Origin: Cerrena zonata
Taxonomy: Eukaryota > Basidiomycota > Agaricomycetes > Polyporales > Cerrenaceae
DNA length: 64,000 bases
Direction of reading: 5' to 3'
Assembly (NCBI GenBank): GCA_038087015.1
Contig: JASBNA010000078.1
Coordinates: 124,001-188,000, forward strand
Shown here: positions 24,929 through 36,262 of the stretch, piece after piece
How the letters are laid out: each line of letters opens with the position of its first letter
Numbering within the stretch: the first letter of the stretch is position 1
Notes under the pieces: generated by a model
Told to the model about the DNA's origin: nothing
The model's database searches: none
The model's input: the letters and a program-made list of their open reading frames with translations, nothing else
Program-made: the position numbers and the translations under genes

Positions 24929-26745
24929 GGTGAGTTATGGAAAGGCTAGAGTAGAAATGTAAAGAGCGTGAGGCGGATGAAGGGATGAGGAAAGCGGAGA
25001 GGTAAATAAAGTGGTTTCTGAGTCGTATACGCGTCGGTTCGCGTTAGGAAACCAGCGAGATGGTGGCGAGAGGCAAAGCTTAAGGCTGGGAGTAGGCGGA
25101 GACGTCGAAGACTCAGAAGTTGGAAAGTTGGAGAGTGTTTGGCCGGCGGACAAGGGCCGATCTGGAGCAAGAAGTCAGGTCTTCATAGAAGAGGAAAAGG
25201 AAAGGGTCGCCCATCTGCGCCCTGCCGATTTTTGAATGATACAGAGAGAGACAACAGTTGCTGCCCGGTGTTGTGGCTCGGACTCGGACATCCCTCATCT
25301 CGCTTTCTTTACCACTGTCCCCCGTTTTATTTTTCGCTTACCGCTTTTGGGACACATCAAAATGATGGACTGGTCCGTCTCCGAAATGAAGATCTCCGCC
25401 ACTCTACTCCCGCCCTGTCGTGTTATTTCGAATTCCATTCTCTCTCCTACCCCCATGGCACTCACCGAATCATGACGTTTGGCGGCGGATTGTCGCCCCA
25501 GACAGTAACATGCAAGCTCCGCATCCAGTCGATACGGCAACAACGCAAAGACGGTTGTTGCCGCCTTCCATAAAAGGCACCCAAATATACATCCGCTTGA
25601 TGGAAGCCTAGGCTCTTCACGTGGATGAACCATGAGGCTACTCAACACCTTCGCTTGTCTCTAGTGGACGCTTGTTCATCCACCCACAACCGCGGCTGCG
25701 TCGTTGCTTTTAACCTTCTGACCCATGTTTGTCGTTCCTCCGTCCGCAACAGATAAACTACATCGATGTGATTGGTTCTGCTAAACGTTCGTCTGTCTAT
25801 TTCTCACCGTTCCCAAAAGCCCTGTCGTGCCGGTTGCCATGCGTATGGCGAATTGCTATGCTATGTTTGTTACTTGGAACCCACGCTTACGTTGACGGGT
25901 TACAGACACAAGAGCTGCGACCTTAGTGCAACATACCGAGAGATCAAACCCTATTGTCGAAACGTCCCCCAATTTCGTCAACCACATCCTGACTACCACG
26001 ACTACCGCAGTGATTATTCAGACTAAGCCCAATACATCAATCGCTACCGCATAGGTGAGCATATGCATATACTCCTAGTTAACCGTCCTCGTCCCTGTGG
26101 CGTCATAATACCCAGGGTTTTGTTGATGAAGCCTCGATGGAGAGTGGTAAGCATACAAGACCATCTTCCGTTCTTGTATTTTAACCGGCTCACTAAGGGC
26201 TCGAATCGCCCTCATCAAATATCCAATGTGTAAGCTGAGATCGATCAGGGTTTAACAGACAAAAGCCTGTTTCACATTACCCGAGATATACAGGGTGCAG
26301 AACCTGTCAAGTCTCCCCTCCGACGATCTCTTACTGCCATTCTGGTAAGGTCAGCACACCCTGAAATCACTCTATAATGTCCAGGGCCGATTTACAAGAG
26401 AACCCTGACTTGTCCGCCGATGCGTTTTAATAGCCGAGTCCCTTAGAGTCCGAGGGCCGCGCAATATTCTCTTTAGAATAACTTACTTAGACCAACAGCT
26501 TTATCGCTCCTGCGCGGAAAGAGCTGGGAAGAGTAAATCCAGTTTACGACTCCGAATGCGGACCCGAAAGCAAACGTCTTCTCTTCCTTTGTCCTGTCTT
26601 GTTGAATGACCAAGTGCCGCAGTATAAATTATTTACCGAAGCGGCCTATAATATACACCGAATGCAAAGTACACTAGAACAAAATCCCTAGCCAGATCTC
26701 GCACATCTTGAGTAAATTTCATTATGGCGAAATCGACCATCGCAC
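24929..26745. other. Intergenic region of about 1.8 kb
   Basis: The first few hundred bases serve as promoter for the minus-strand coiled-coil gene. Several overlapping ORFs under 145 codons occur on both strands with no domain and no consistent splicing, so none is called. A GGGCTCGAATCGCCC hairpin-like string near 26.19 kb resembles a tRNA T-arm but lacks the rest of a tRNA. Confidence 0.35.
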
Positions 26746-28210
26746 TTATCCCCATAAAGCCTCAGCGTCGACTTCTCTGGCTCCCCTCAGCTGTCCTTGT
26801 CTCGGAGTCACACCTTCCTCTTCATCCGGCGGCAGAGCGATAGGCCCGCGCCGCCTGGTGCCACGGAGCCTAACCCACAACGCTGATACCACCAGGGCAA
26901 GTGGATGCACGAATGTGAATATCATCACCGTGATCTAGGTGCGTAAGATGGGGTCAACAATGTCCGCTAGGCAGTCATGGTCAACAGAATTAAGCAATGA
27001 CTTACAAAGACGGGGAACGGTTTTGGTTTCAACGTCCAAATACTAGCGCATATCCAGCTAGCGGCAACACACCATACGATATCACGCCTAAAAATGATCA
27101 CAGCAAGGCCTGTTAGGTAAGACTTCATAAGTAACAGGTAAATTTACGATCTCTCCGGAGACCTACCTAGAAGATTGACGCCAAGCACGATACCAAAGCC
27201 TGGCCACTGGGCTCGAGCATAATGTTGTGGTTCGCCTGGAGACCAAGTCCATCCAAGGGTGACACTGCGGTCAATTTATATAAGTATTGTAACAATCCTA
27301 GATTGACATCATGAACTTACAAGAGGCTGTAAGGGAAAAGAACACCCAAGGGTAGGATGAGGAAGGCACGGAGAGGTGCATGAATCAACGCGATGTCAAA
27401 CGGCCTGTAAACACGCATCAGACAGAAGTTTCATCAAATCTGGACTGCGGAATGAAGATGGCATGTGCGCGACATACCGCTCAAAAGTGGGCGCATGGTA
27501 TATGAGAAGGACCACGTTCGCATAGATTAATAGGACTAGGAGAATTCCTAGGAGGATGGTAGAAGCCAGGAATGATTGGAATAGCTGAGGTTTTAGCACA
27601 AAGATGGTGAGTTATTTATGCGAGATGAAGACAAGTTGGACTAACCCATGCTATAGCCCATCCAGCCATAACCCAATTTGCAAAGACGAGAGGCAGACCG
27701 ACACCACGCACGAGTGCTCTCTAACAGTACAATCAGTATTAGCTTACACTTGGAGATCCATTCTACAGTTTAGAACAAAATCTTGTACACACCTTCGTCT
27801 CAGGTTTACGTACAACCACAAGCAGGACACAATATCCAATTTGTCCAATGTAAATGGCAATGATGTAGATCCCGATCATGCGGGGGGAGGGCGCAATAGA
27901 AGCTGGGTACAGCTTTGATATTTTGGCTAGGGAAGCAAGTAATATTAATATGTAAACGTCTCTGTATGCAACTGGTGGGACCGACTACTCACCAATGCTT
28001 GGGTCCATGACCAAGGAGCAGACCATCAGGGTCGCCATATTGATCAACAGGGAGAGCGGGGTCAATACTTGGAGCCTGTCAGAACAGATATGTTATTCAG
28101 AGACCATCGGCATTATACGTAAAGGGGTTTACTCACCGAACGAGAGCTAGATAATCCCTGACCGCAGGGTGAGAGGTATCAATAGGGAGGCCATGGCCAT
28201 TTTCCATCAT
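26746..28210 (-). CDS. Multi-pass membrane protein, function unknown
   Basis: Nine exons join in phase: 28210..28137, 28075..27993, 27926..27793, 27720..27646, 27584..27478, 27404..27321, 27264..27167, 27109..27006 and 26934..26746. The product is 315 residues. At least seven hydrophobic helices are visible, for example VLTPLSLLINMATLMVCSLV, IGIYIIAIYIGQIGYCVLLV, ILLGILLVLLIYANVVLLIY, LAVIIFRRDIVWCVAASWI and MIFTFVHPLALVVSALWV. Other blocks that look conserved are FANWVMAGWAIAW, RPFDIALIHAPLRAFL and WTWSPGEPQHY. The tail is cytoplasmic-like and charged (LPPDEEEG). I recognise the general style of an uncharacterised fungal membrane family but cannot name it. The exon structure is strongly supported by eight phase-consistent junctions. 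Two adjacent ATGs (28210 and 28207) could serve as start. Confidence 0.75.
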
Positions 28211-28510
28211 CGGAACAAGCTTCGCTAGTTGAAGCAACGAGCTGAGATAAACTTAGTTTCTTCGTGATGGTCGTAAGACAAGCGGGGGCGCGTCTTGTTG
28301 TGCATAGTAGGGCCTATGACTCTATGGAGTACTAGTCGGCCAAGGTTGGACTCAAAGTTGGAGAAGACAGACTCGCGACCAGGCAATGATGTCACCGTTG
28401 ACTCTAAGACCCAAATCGGTTCGGTTCGGTTCGCTGACCTAAACAAGCCTATCCTCGATCGGATCTCCAAACACAGATATTTGGACTTCACCTCCTGCAT
28501 AATCTCTACA
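28211..28510. promoter_or_regulatory. Shared promoter between membrane-protein gene and URM1
   Basis: The flanking genes diverge with 300 bases between start codons, so this spacer must hold both promoters. I see no clear TATA box. A short direct repeat GGTTCGGTTCGGTTCG lies near 28418..28433. Confidence 0.4.
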
Positions 28511-28891
28511 ATGTCCCTTACAATCAAAATCGAATTCGGGGGAGGCTTGGAACTCCTTTTCTCGAATCAAAAGTCACATAAGATCGAAGTCCCATCAAAA
28601 ATACCAGCTAGAGAAAGATCGGAGAGTGAACGAGCTGTGGATCTGCAATACTTGATCTTTTGGTTGAGGGATAACTTGTTGAAAGAGAGAGTGGAGTTGT
28701 TTATCGAGAATGGGACGGTGTACGTAGCATTATATATCACTTGTGTAATGCGTACCGACCAGTCATGCTATAGACGACCGGGGATCTTGGTTTTGGTCAA
28801 TGATACAGATTGGGAACTGGAAGGCGAGGGCGAATACCAGCTGAAAGACGGGGATGAGATCGTCTTTATATCGACTCTGCATGGTGGTTAA
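28511..28891 (+). CDS. URM1: Ubiquitin-related modifier 1
   Basis: Exons 28511..28719 and 28774..28891 (intron gtacgt...tag, phase 2) encode 108 residues, the usual length of Urm1. Urm1 is a ubiquitin-fold sulfur carrier. Activated by Uba4, it carries a C-terminal thiocarboxylate used for 2-thiolation of tRNA wobble uridine, and it can also be joined to proteins. Visible family marks are the N-terminal strand MSLTIKIEFGGGLELLF, the central helix block DLQYLIFWLRDNLL, RPGILVLVNDTDWEL, the block LKDGDEIVFISTLHGG and the required diglycine at the very C-terminus. The ATG at 28511 is the only one in frame close to the first strand. URM1 lies about 2 kb from ISD11, the partner of the desulfurase that ultimately supplies its sulfur. 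Confidence 0.95.
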   Translation: MSLTIKIEFGGGLELLFSNQKSHKIEVPSKIPARERSESERAVDLQYLIFWLRDNLLKERVELFIENGTVYVALYITCVMRTDQSCYRRPGILVLVNDTDWELEGEGEYQLKDGDEIVFISTLHGG

Positions 28892-29231
28892 TAGGATGGT
28901 GTCGTTTTTTTTCTTCGAACATCATAACATTTCGATAACCGGCGCACGTTTTCCTGATTATACACGGAGAGCTCTGCCAACACGCCGTACGTGCGTCCAG
29001 CTCAACCCTACCCTCTCTCCTTTAACCTTGACGATCACATTGAGCAGTACCCACGTCGCTGGAGATAATGGAGTAGTGGATATTATGGGTCAGACTTGTA
29101 TGATTAGGGTCACAATACATGCTAGAGGGTCTCATTGAGCAACACCTCTGCGCCAAATAAAAATATGATGTCATAAGTGCAAAGCTCACCCTGACATTTT
29201 ATCGACTCTCAATAAACACAACAAATCCACT
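28892..29231. other. Spacer between convergent URM1 and RCF1
   Basis: Holds the two 3' UTRs, with a T9 run (28905..28913) just after URM1. No gene is seen. Confidence 0.4.
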
Positions 29232-29764
29232 CTATGACCTCCCGAACCACCCCCACCCCCGTCCATTCGAGCTCGAACTCGATACTGACCTAGCCTTCGC
29301 AGCTTCCTCCTCTAACCGATGTGCCTCCTCAGCGGCCTTCAATCTCTCCTCGAAAGCTAACTTTTCCCTCTCCCTCTCAGCAGCAGCTTCTGCCTCTTCT
29401 TGTGCTTTCTTTGCAGAGTTTTGGTTGTTGATATAATAAGTTCCTCCGACAAGAGCTACCACTGTGAAGAATTGTGCACCAATACGTGCACGGAGCCAGT
29501 AGTTCATCGTCTTTGAGTTCCCGCGTCGGGTGTTTTGGAATGCCATGAAGAGAGCAAAACATGTCGCGACGGTTCCTATATATTTTTGTCGAAGGATATA
29601 TTATGGGGATGTTAGGATTAGGTGTAAAATGGATACTTCTTGTATATTCGGGACGAACCAAGAGGAACTAACGGATTCTCCTTGCTCTTGCGAGAGACCA
29701 TTGATATAAATGATTCTCCTGGTTGCTTCACCCGTCCACTCGTCCCAATGTTTTGTACGCTCAT
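29232..29764 (-). CDS. RCF1: Respiratory supercomplex factor 1 (HIG1 domain)
   Basis: Exons 29764..29659 and 29575..29232 join in phase 1 (intron gttcgt...tag) to 149 residues. Rcf1 sits in the mitochondrial inner membrane, binds cytochrome c oxidase and helps form or tune III-IV supercomplexes. The HIG1 domain runs from SFISMVSRKSKENPLVPLG through the first helix (TVATCFALFMAF) and the loop QNTRRGNSKTMNYW to the second helix (GAQFFTVVALVGGTYYI). The conserved RxRxxxQ signature is present as RARIGAQ. A charged helix rich in Ala, Glu and Arg (EEAEAAAEREREKLAFEERL) follows the membrane part, typical of fungal Rcf1. The start at 29764 gives an N-terminus of family length. The second exon alone would lack the first half of the domain. 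Confidence 0.92.
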
Positions 29765-30877
29765 GATGGATGTCTTTGAATTTCAGGAGTATAAGACTGT
29801 GGGGATAACCGAGTGTATGTGCGAACGTCGTAAATGATGAGTTGTGGAAGTTGAAAGTGGATTCGGAGACTCGGACTTGATGACAGAAGGTGTTGACAGT
29901 ACGCTTTGTGTAGACTTGTCTTGAAGGGTGGTAGGACGACGAGAGGATAACAGGCGTGGAGTCTTTCTCAGTTAAGAGGACTTGAGGCCGCAATGACGGT
30001 TGTTTTCAATAAGACCGCTCGCCACGATCGGGTCGGTGAGATCATACGGCCAAATCCGGACACGGCGTATGACTCTATGAGCTTGCACAAAATTATCTCA
30101 AGGACCAAATACTGGTTTCTTAGTACATCCTTTAGTAGACTGTATCGTAAGTTGTTCATAGTCTAGGTCGGCCTCTGTACTTGTACTGAATACTTTTGAA
30201 CAGCCGCGTTCACTATCTTCTACGATGTGAACTTTAGAGCCCACAGTAGCACAAGTCAACACCCTAATCTTATGAGGTTAACAGATCACTTAAATAACTA
30301 CCTGAAGTGTATTCCAAAGGTTTGCACCACTAGCATTCCCACAGAGCTCACAATATAGTTCAACTCTAGAGATGAAAATTGATCATCCCCCGGCCCAGTC
30401 CCTATCATGAACTCTGCGAGTTACAGTCACATAAATTTGAGAGACTCACAAGAGCACAAAACAACCGAACAGCTACGTTAGAGATTGCGTGGGCATCTGA
30501 GTTATTCAATTTCCGAGATAGTCACCCATACACCGAAAGATCGGGGATGTACGAATCGAAGCATGGTATAACACAGATCGAATGATTTTTCAAGAATACC
30601 TGTTGAGGACCTTGTCTCCATGTTGTATTCCGACCGATTCAGTGGAATGGCAAGAACCAGATTAATCCGAAATCAAGCGGCTGAATAGGGATTGCATCTA
30701 GAAATACAACAGAGAAAGCAATAGATGGACTGAAAACGCCGTGAAGCCAACTTGGCAGGAAAATATTATGGGGGTAGGGGTAGAGGGGTCATGAGTGATA
30801 GGAAGAGCAATGACTGTAGAATTAGATCAGCATCGTTGTTATTGAACTCGGGAGATTCTACTCACTATGGAAAACAT
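29765..30877. other. Intergenic region of about 1.1 kb
   Basis: Contains the RCF1 promoter and the 3' UTR of ISD11. Only short ORFs without domains are present, and I see no RNA gene or repeat. Confidence 0.4.
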
Positions 30878-31231
30878 CTATGAGTCACCCCTGTCTAGCT
30901 GCGCATTAGGCTTTTCGTTCTCCACAACGAGTTTCCATCCTCCATATAGTTGGTTCACAATTGCACTTCGCTTGAGAGTTGCAAGCTCCTTCGCCTTCTC
31001 GCTGTAGAACGCAGAGAGCTTGGCCGGATCTTGCTCGTCCTACATCGTTTCGATTCAATGACAAATTCCATCGTTCATCACAGTGCATCAGCGTACCTTG
31101 ATCTCTCTGAAGACAGACTTCGTACGTTGAACGAAGTAGTGACGGAAGTTGTACGAGCTAAATGCTCGTGACGCCCTGAGTGTGGACGAGTAGAGATGAA
31201 GCATAGCTTCCTTCGTCGGTGCCGCTGCCAT
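30878..31231 (-). CDS. ISD11: LYR-motif protein ISD11 (desulfurase partner)
   Basis: Exons 31231..31097 and 31039..30878 join in phase 0 (intron gtacgc...tag) to 98 residues. Isd11 (LYRM4) is a small mitochondrial matrix protein that stabilises the cysteine desulfurase Nfs1 in the Fe-S cluster assembly complex. The sequence starts MAAAPTKEAM and carries LHLYSSTLRASRAFSSYNFR, the LYR-type helix with L-Y followed by a conserved Phe-Ser-Ser-Tyr-Asn-Phe-Arg block typical of Isd11. The canonical third residue Arg of LYR is Ser (LYS). After the intron, DEQDPAKLSAFYSEKAKELA and RSAIVNQLYGGWKLVVE match the second half of the family. No longer ORF shows this gene because it is split into two short exons. 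Confidence 0.92.
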
Positions 31232-31923
31232 TTTGAGGTAAGATACTGTCGGATATCAGGAGGACACGAGAACACAATCAGTAGTAGGAGTGTCGAGATA
31301 GTTGAGGAACTTGAAAGTACTGGTCAACTTCGGACCTTGAGTTATTACTCACCATCATGGGGATGTACACGTAATCTGATAAGATTAGATCATGTTGACC
31401 CTAGGAGCTCCGAGTCGTACTACTACTATTCTCTGACTCTGAGTCTCTCTAAGACACTCTCACTCACTAGCAACTATCACTACACAATCTCTGGTCGGAT
31501 TCTATGCTCAGTATATGCAAAGGACTGACTGAGATGCTCATAAGTGCTCCACCCCTCGACTATAACATGCACTTCGCGGTGAACGTCTGACTCACTTTAC
31601 CGTGACGGTCTTCCTTGGTCGACATCGACATCTGGCGGCCATTTATTACGCTGTCAGCTTATTCGTCTGACCAGAATATCGCTGAGCCACTGTTTCCGTA
31701 CTTATGTTATGTTCTCTATAGCCTGGGTTCACGTATCTTTGCGCCTATCGTCTCTTAGCTGTGGCAATGACGCCTTTGACCTGAGTGGCGAACCTTTGAC
31801 CTACAATATATATACGGGTAAACCCGCTAACCCGGACAATAGCTTTGTCCTCCTATTAAACGCGACTCTATAGCTGTCAATCCCTACCGCTGCTCTGTTC
31901 CCACTTTCCCCCTGTCTCTACCG
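31232..31923. promoter_or_regulatory. Head-to-head promoter spacer (ISD11 and kinase 2)
   Basis: The flanking genes diverge. An AT run ATATATATA near 31806..31814 is about 110 bases upstream of the kinase ATG and could act as its TATA element. A pyrimidine-rich leader follows it. No gene is seen. Confidence 0.4.
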
Positions 31924-34427
31924 ATGCATTCTCCTGCCTTACCAAGTTTTCTTTCGAAGAAACCAAATAAACGTAGGATTCTCACCGTTGTCATATCCTG
32001 ATTCTTCTTTTTTGACATTGCGATGTTACAGGCAATATCCGCAATCTAGAAATAAGTGCTCCATTCCCAGTACCAGCCGGCGGTCAGGGCCAGGATTATT
32101 CAAACCCCTAGTTGGGACCATACGTCTTTGCAACAGGTGGCAACAAATACTGGGCACCATCTTCCGCGACCCTTACTACAGAGATAGATCAGAATATCTC
32201 TTCCGACGATGCCAGTGCTCTTCAAAACAAACCGCGTCTTTCTGAAGAAAGACGAAACAAACGTTTGCCACGTACACCTGTGGATCGTTCGAGCCGAAAA
32301 CCCCTCCCTGTCTGGGACGCTGGTCGTCCTGAAGAACCCTTGCCACTGGAAAAGGTCCTCTCAAGGGAATCACAGTCGACGGTTCACCAAAATCTTTACC
32401 ACTCTATACGACAGCGAAGGGCCTCAATAAGTTCTACGTCTTCAGGGTCCCTATACCCTACGGATTCTCAAGAGCATCTCGCAGCCTGCGCTTCTTCTGA
32501 TGCTGCTTACTCCGCAACCCAGGCTTTCTGCTCCTACCTTCATATTGGCGAAAACATCGAGCCTGTTGAACACTTGGCGGTTCTTCGTTGGTCAAAGTCT
32601 CAGGCACGCGAAGCCCTCTTCGCAGAGCTCTACACGAACAGTGGAAGAATCCTGGTTCCTGTGGTATACCCTCCGGAGTACGAATCACCTCTCGAAGCGG
32701 ATCAGGCGCATGCTGCTCATCCTGAAGACGTATACCAAGTGATACGAAACACTGGGACTGGTGGACTGGTATTTGAGCCCCCAAGAAACTCCCAATTTCC
32801 AAAAGAAATCTTAGCCTTGTATGAACGAGAGGCCAGCTCAGCTTGCGACAATAGTCTTGCAACTACTTTACCTCCCCCTTCGCATGTTCTTGGTATCGTA
32901 CCTGGATCTCTCCGACAGCCTCCAAAAATCTGGAAGACCATCTCTGTTGTCGGCTCTAGTTCTTTCGGGAAGGTCATACGTGTCTCGCATGTCCCAAGTA
33001 AAACTGAAGTTGCAATGAGAGTGGTCCATGTTCAAAAACCACTTGTCAAGATTACTTGTGAAAGTTTGGTGAACGAACTGAAGGTCCTAACTATGCTAGT
33101 GGTTCAGTCTGGGAAAGAGCTTGTTCCTTTCCTTGCGGCCCCCAGTTTAGAATACGATAAGTTCGCCTGGTTGAGCGTTGGTACTAGGTGCTTGCATATA
33201 TTGACAGTAAGTACTCCATCTTGTGATCCAGGCTTAACATTAAATTCGTGCCCTTTGTAGCCATTCTGTCCCGGTGGTGATCTGTATGACTATGATCATT
33301 TTGGCCGTGAAATGGACTCTTTAAGATTGGTGGTTGCTGAATTGGTGAGTACGATCACTGTATCGCCAATATTACTGTTATTTGACATCCTACCAGGTCC
33401 TTGGACTTTCATATCTTCATAGTCTTGGGATCGTTCACCATGACTTTAAACCTGAGAACGTCCTGATCGACGCAGAAGGACACTGTATGATCACCGACTT
33501 TGGCGCATCACGGTTCCTCAACGAAGAGAGAAAGTTAACTCGTATAACTGACGAGGATTTCATATGCAGTGCACCCTATACTGCACCAGAGCTTATTTCT
33601 AATGGTGAGAAAGTTGAGGTCATGGTCTATGATGAGAAAGTCGATTGGTTCTCGCTTGGAGCCGTGATGTACACTTTGTTGACAGGTCTCGTACGTCCTT
33701 TTTTTTTATACCGAACATTTGTTTGGAACTTGACACTGGAATTTAGGAACTGTTCAGCCGAAAAGGTGACGTGCAAGTGCTCATGGAGCAACGACGCTGG
33801 ATCGAGGATTATTTCTGCAAAAAGTTTCCGCAGGAGGTTGAGGATCATTTCCCCAGAAGGTTTTCGAAGGAAGTGGAGGATCATTTCCGCATGACGTTTT
33901 CGAAGCTGGTCGAGGATCCTGAACTCTACCACTTCATGCTTCAGGTATGAGCCTTTGATTCATTGTCTACATTGGCCGATTTCACTGACCTGATACAGCT
34001 TCTACGTTTTCACCCCGAAGATCGTCTCGCGGGAGAAGACATCAATAATCACAAATACCTCTCACCGTTGTAAGGAGACACATTTGCTCCGTGTCATTTA
34101 TCTTCTAATTTATTTCCTCATTTAGCGAGAACCACTGGAATGAAATCATAAATCGTCAGTACACGCCCCGTAAGTTGATCTCTTGATTTACAGGCAGTAG
34201 TCGTATACTAAGATACAATCGTTTATTGGATAGCCGTACACAAGATTAGAAATGTCGACGCAAAGACAAGAGGATCCTCTGAGCCTCCTGGTAAACGCTG
34301 GATGGTGGCGACTTCTGATAAGCTCGGTTTGAACTTCAGTGAAATGCTCGCAAGTGAAGGCTGGTACCTTCCTGAGAGTGAGGAATATGACTTCTTCGCG
34401 GAACTGAAAACACTTTCTCACTCTTGA
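31924..34427 (+). CDS. Atypical protein kinase with altered beta-3 Lys and HRD motifs
   Basis: Nine exons join in phase: 31924..31972, 32032..32069, 32112..33206, 33261..33344, 33397..33690, 33747..33944, 33999..34069, 34126..34169 and 34234..34427, giving 688 residues. The second intron (32070..32111) is only 42 nt. About 300 residues precede the kinase domain, including a block around LHIGENIEPVEHLAVLRWSK without known family. The kinase domain begins near residue 307. Its loop reads VVGSSSFGKVIRV, but the beta-3 position reads VAMRVV, with Arg where Lys is expected. The catalytic loop is HHDFKPEN instead of HRDxKPEN. DFG (DFGAS) and APE (YTAPEL) are normal. A three-unit 12-residue repeat is inserted after helix F (see repeat entry). 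The end SEEYDFFAEL could be a hydrophobic tail motif. It may be a pseudokinase or a weak kinase. The substrate is unknown. Confidence 0.8.
33804..33911 (+). repeat. Tandem 36-bp coding repeat, 3 units, in kinase 2
   Basis: Three consecutive 12-residue units read EDYFCKKFPQEV, EDHFPRRFSKEV and EDHFRMTFSKLV. The pattern is E-D-x-F-x3-F-x3-V. The period at DNA level is exactly 36 bases, and the second and third units share GAGGATCATTTCC. It lies inside exon 6, after the alphaF region of the kinase domain, where normal kinases have no repeat. Confidence 0.85.
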
Positions 34428-34939
34428 GCTTAAGTTATATACAATCTTTGCGTTCAAATCTCCGGAAGATTGCAACACTCGTTCATAATTCATTCACCTA
34501 TATACAGCTCTGTCTTCTACTGTCAATTATATTAACGTAATATATGTCGAGCATATATCTGGGTCATATGTATCGCTGCTGTCTGCAGCCAACTCGTTTA
34601 CTCTGAGCGGAAATTCGAGGTTAAAGTTTGGCACTGGGCGCCCAAAAACACTGGCATAACTTCATCCGTCATCACCATCGCATTCGCCTATCGTACACCC
34701 TAACATGTACATGATTCTATATGCTGCCAAAGTGCAGTATACTGCAGAAAGCCGAATTTCCGCTCCCCTTTAAGGTTGCACGGGGCTGGGGAGTGGCTAC
34801 ACTAGTGTCATTGAGGCACCAGCGGCATATTCGATTTGACCGTCGATTTGCCTTAGTCCATTGTCCCTGGGCACAGGGCCAACCTCATCCTACCTTGTCT
34901 ACAACCATATCGATACCGAAACTATACGTACGAACAACC
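34428..34939. other. Intergenic spacer with PPX1 promoter
   Basis: 3' UTR of kinase 2 followed by the promoter of the exopolyphosphatase gene. I see no RNA gene or repeat. Confidence 0.4.
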
Positions 34940-36262
34940 ATGACTATTTCCTCAGCCTCTGGTACTCTGTCTGAATTTCTTCGGACACAGAAGGCACACT
35001 ATTTGAAAGCAGTCGATGAAGGGAAAGGGAACGAGTGGATCGTTGTAACAGGAAATGAAGCTGGAGGTACGTATTTCTCTCCACGACTCTATATGTTTAA
35101 AAGTTGCTAACGTAGAGTAGACTTGGATTCGTTATCCAGTGCTATTGCGTTCGCATGGTACCTTACAACAATCGAACAAACGCCTGCCGTTCCTCTGTTG
35201 CATACACCCCGTTCCGATCTTCATCTTCGAGCCGAGAACCTTCATGCTCTAGAACTCGCCGGGATCTCATCAGTAGAATCGACATTGCTCTGTGTGGATG
35301 ATGTACCCACCAAAGGCATCTTCCCATCGACAAAGTTTGCATTGGTCGACCACAACAGACTTCATTCACATCTGGGTGATCAGAACCCCGACGTACGCGT
35401 CGTTGGCGTTATTGATCACCATGAAGATGAAGGGCTCTACAAGGACACGGCTAATCCACGTATTATCACCGTACCCACTGGGAGTGCCAGCTCTCTTGTT
35501 GCTTTGTATCTCCAAGATAAATGTGCAGACAAGGTGCCACCCGAACTAGCCACACTTCTCCTATGCAGTGTTCTCATAGATACGAACGGCCTCAAAGTTG
35601 GAGGCAAAGCAGTCGACGCTGATCGGGCAGCAGCAGCGTTTCTTATCCCAAAGTCCCTTTTGGGTGTAGACGGCTCATTCCTGGCTACGTCGGAGTCACA
35701 CGACTATCCTGAAGTCAAATCCCTCTCATCCACATTGAGCGAGAAGAAGGGTTCCGTCTCTCATCTCAATACTTCAGACCTTCTTCGACGCGATTACAAG
35801 GAATATATCATGACACCTTCATGGGCCAAGGACAAGACTATCAAAGTCGGGCTGGCTTCTGTTCCCGTTGGCTTGAAGTCATGGATCAAGGGGGATCAAG
35901 CCTTCTGGACCTCTACAGAAGAATGGATGGCCGAACGAAAATTAGCTGCTCTCGGAATTCTTACCTCCTTCCGCGCTGCTAAGGAACTCAATAAACAAGG
36001 AAAACCTAAACATAAGCGTGAACAACTCTTCGTTGTCCGTAAAGAGGAAGTCCCGGAATTGGCCACAAAATTGTTCGAAGGCTTAGAGGCGAGTCCAGAG
36101 CTGAAATTGAAGACGAAGAGTTTCAAGAAGTTGTCCGGAACTCATGACGCGAAGCTTTTTTCGGATGAAGTTGATGCCAAGGCATGGAAACAAGGGAATG
36201 TGGACGCCACTAGGAAAGTCACTGCACCAGTTGTGAAGAATATCATAGAAGGTAGTAATTAA
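34940..36262 (+). CDS. PPX1: Exopolyphosphatase, DHH/DHHA2 family
   Basis: Exons 34940..35066 and 35121..36262 join in phase 1 to 422 residues, close to yeast Ppx1. The enzyme removes terminal phosphates from inorganic polyphosphate using divalent metals. In yeast it is mainly cytosolic with some mitochondrial matrix enzyme. Metal-binding motifs are visible: GDLDSLSSAIAF (the D-x-D motif, formed across the splice junction), CVDDVP, ALVDHNR and the DHH signature GVIDHHEDE. The GSASSLV segment and LLLCSVLIDTNGLK follow as in the family. The C-terminal half carries the DHHA2 domain, including TPSWAKDKTIKVGLASVPV and a basic stretch KPKHKREQLFVV. The ATG at 34940 is chosen because it begins a normal-length N-terminus (MTISSASGTLSEFLR). 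The frame is also open upstream of it. Confidence 0.92.

Noticed and set aside
26185..26215. GGGCTCGAATCGCCC, tRNA T-arm-like hairpin
   Set aside because: The T-loop lacks the leading TT, and no acceptor, D- or anticodon stem could be found around it.
29601..29993. 130-codon minus-strand ORF overlapping RCF1 exon 1
   Set aside because: The RCF1 reading in another frame is supported by the HIG1 domain and correct splice phase.
31988..32245. 85-codon plus-strand ORF at the start of kinase 2
   Set aside because: It is a shadow frame. The kinase reading uses another frame joined by two introns.
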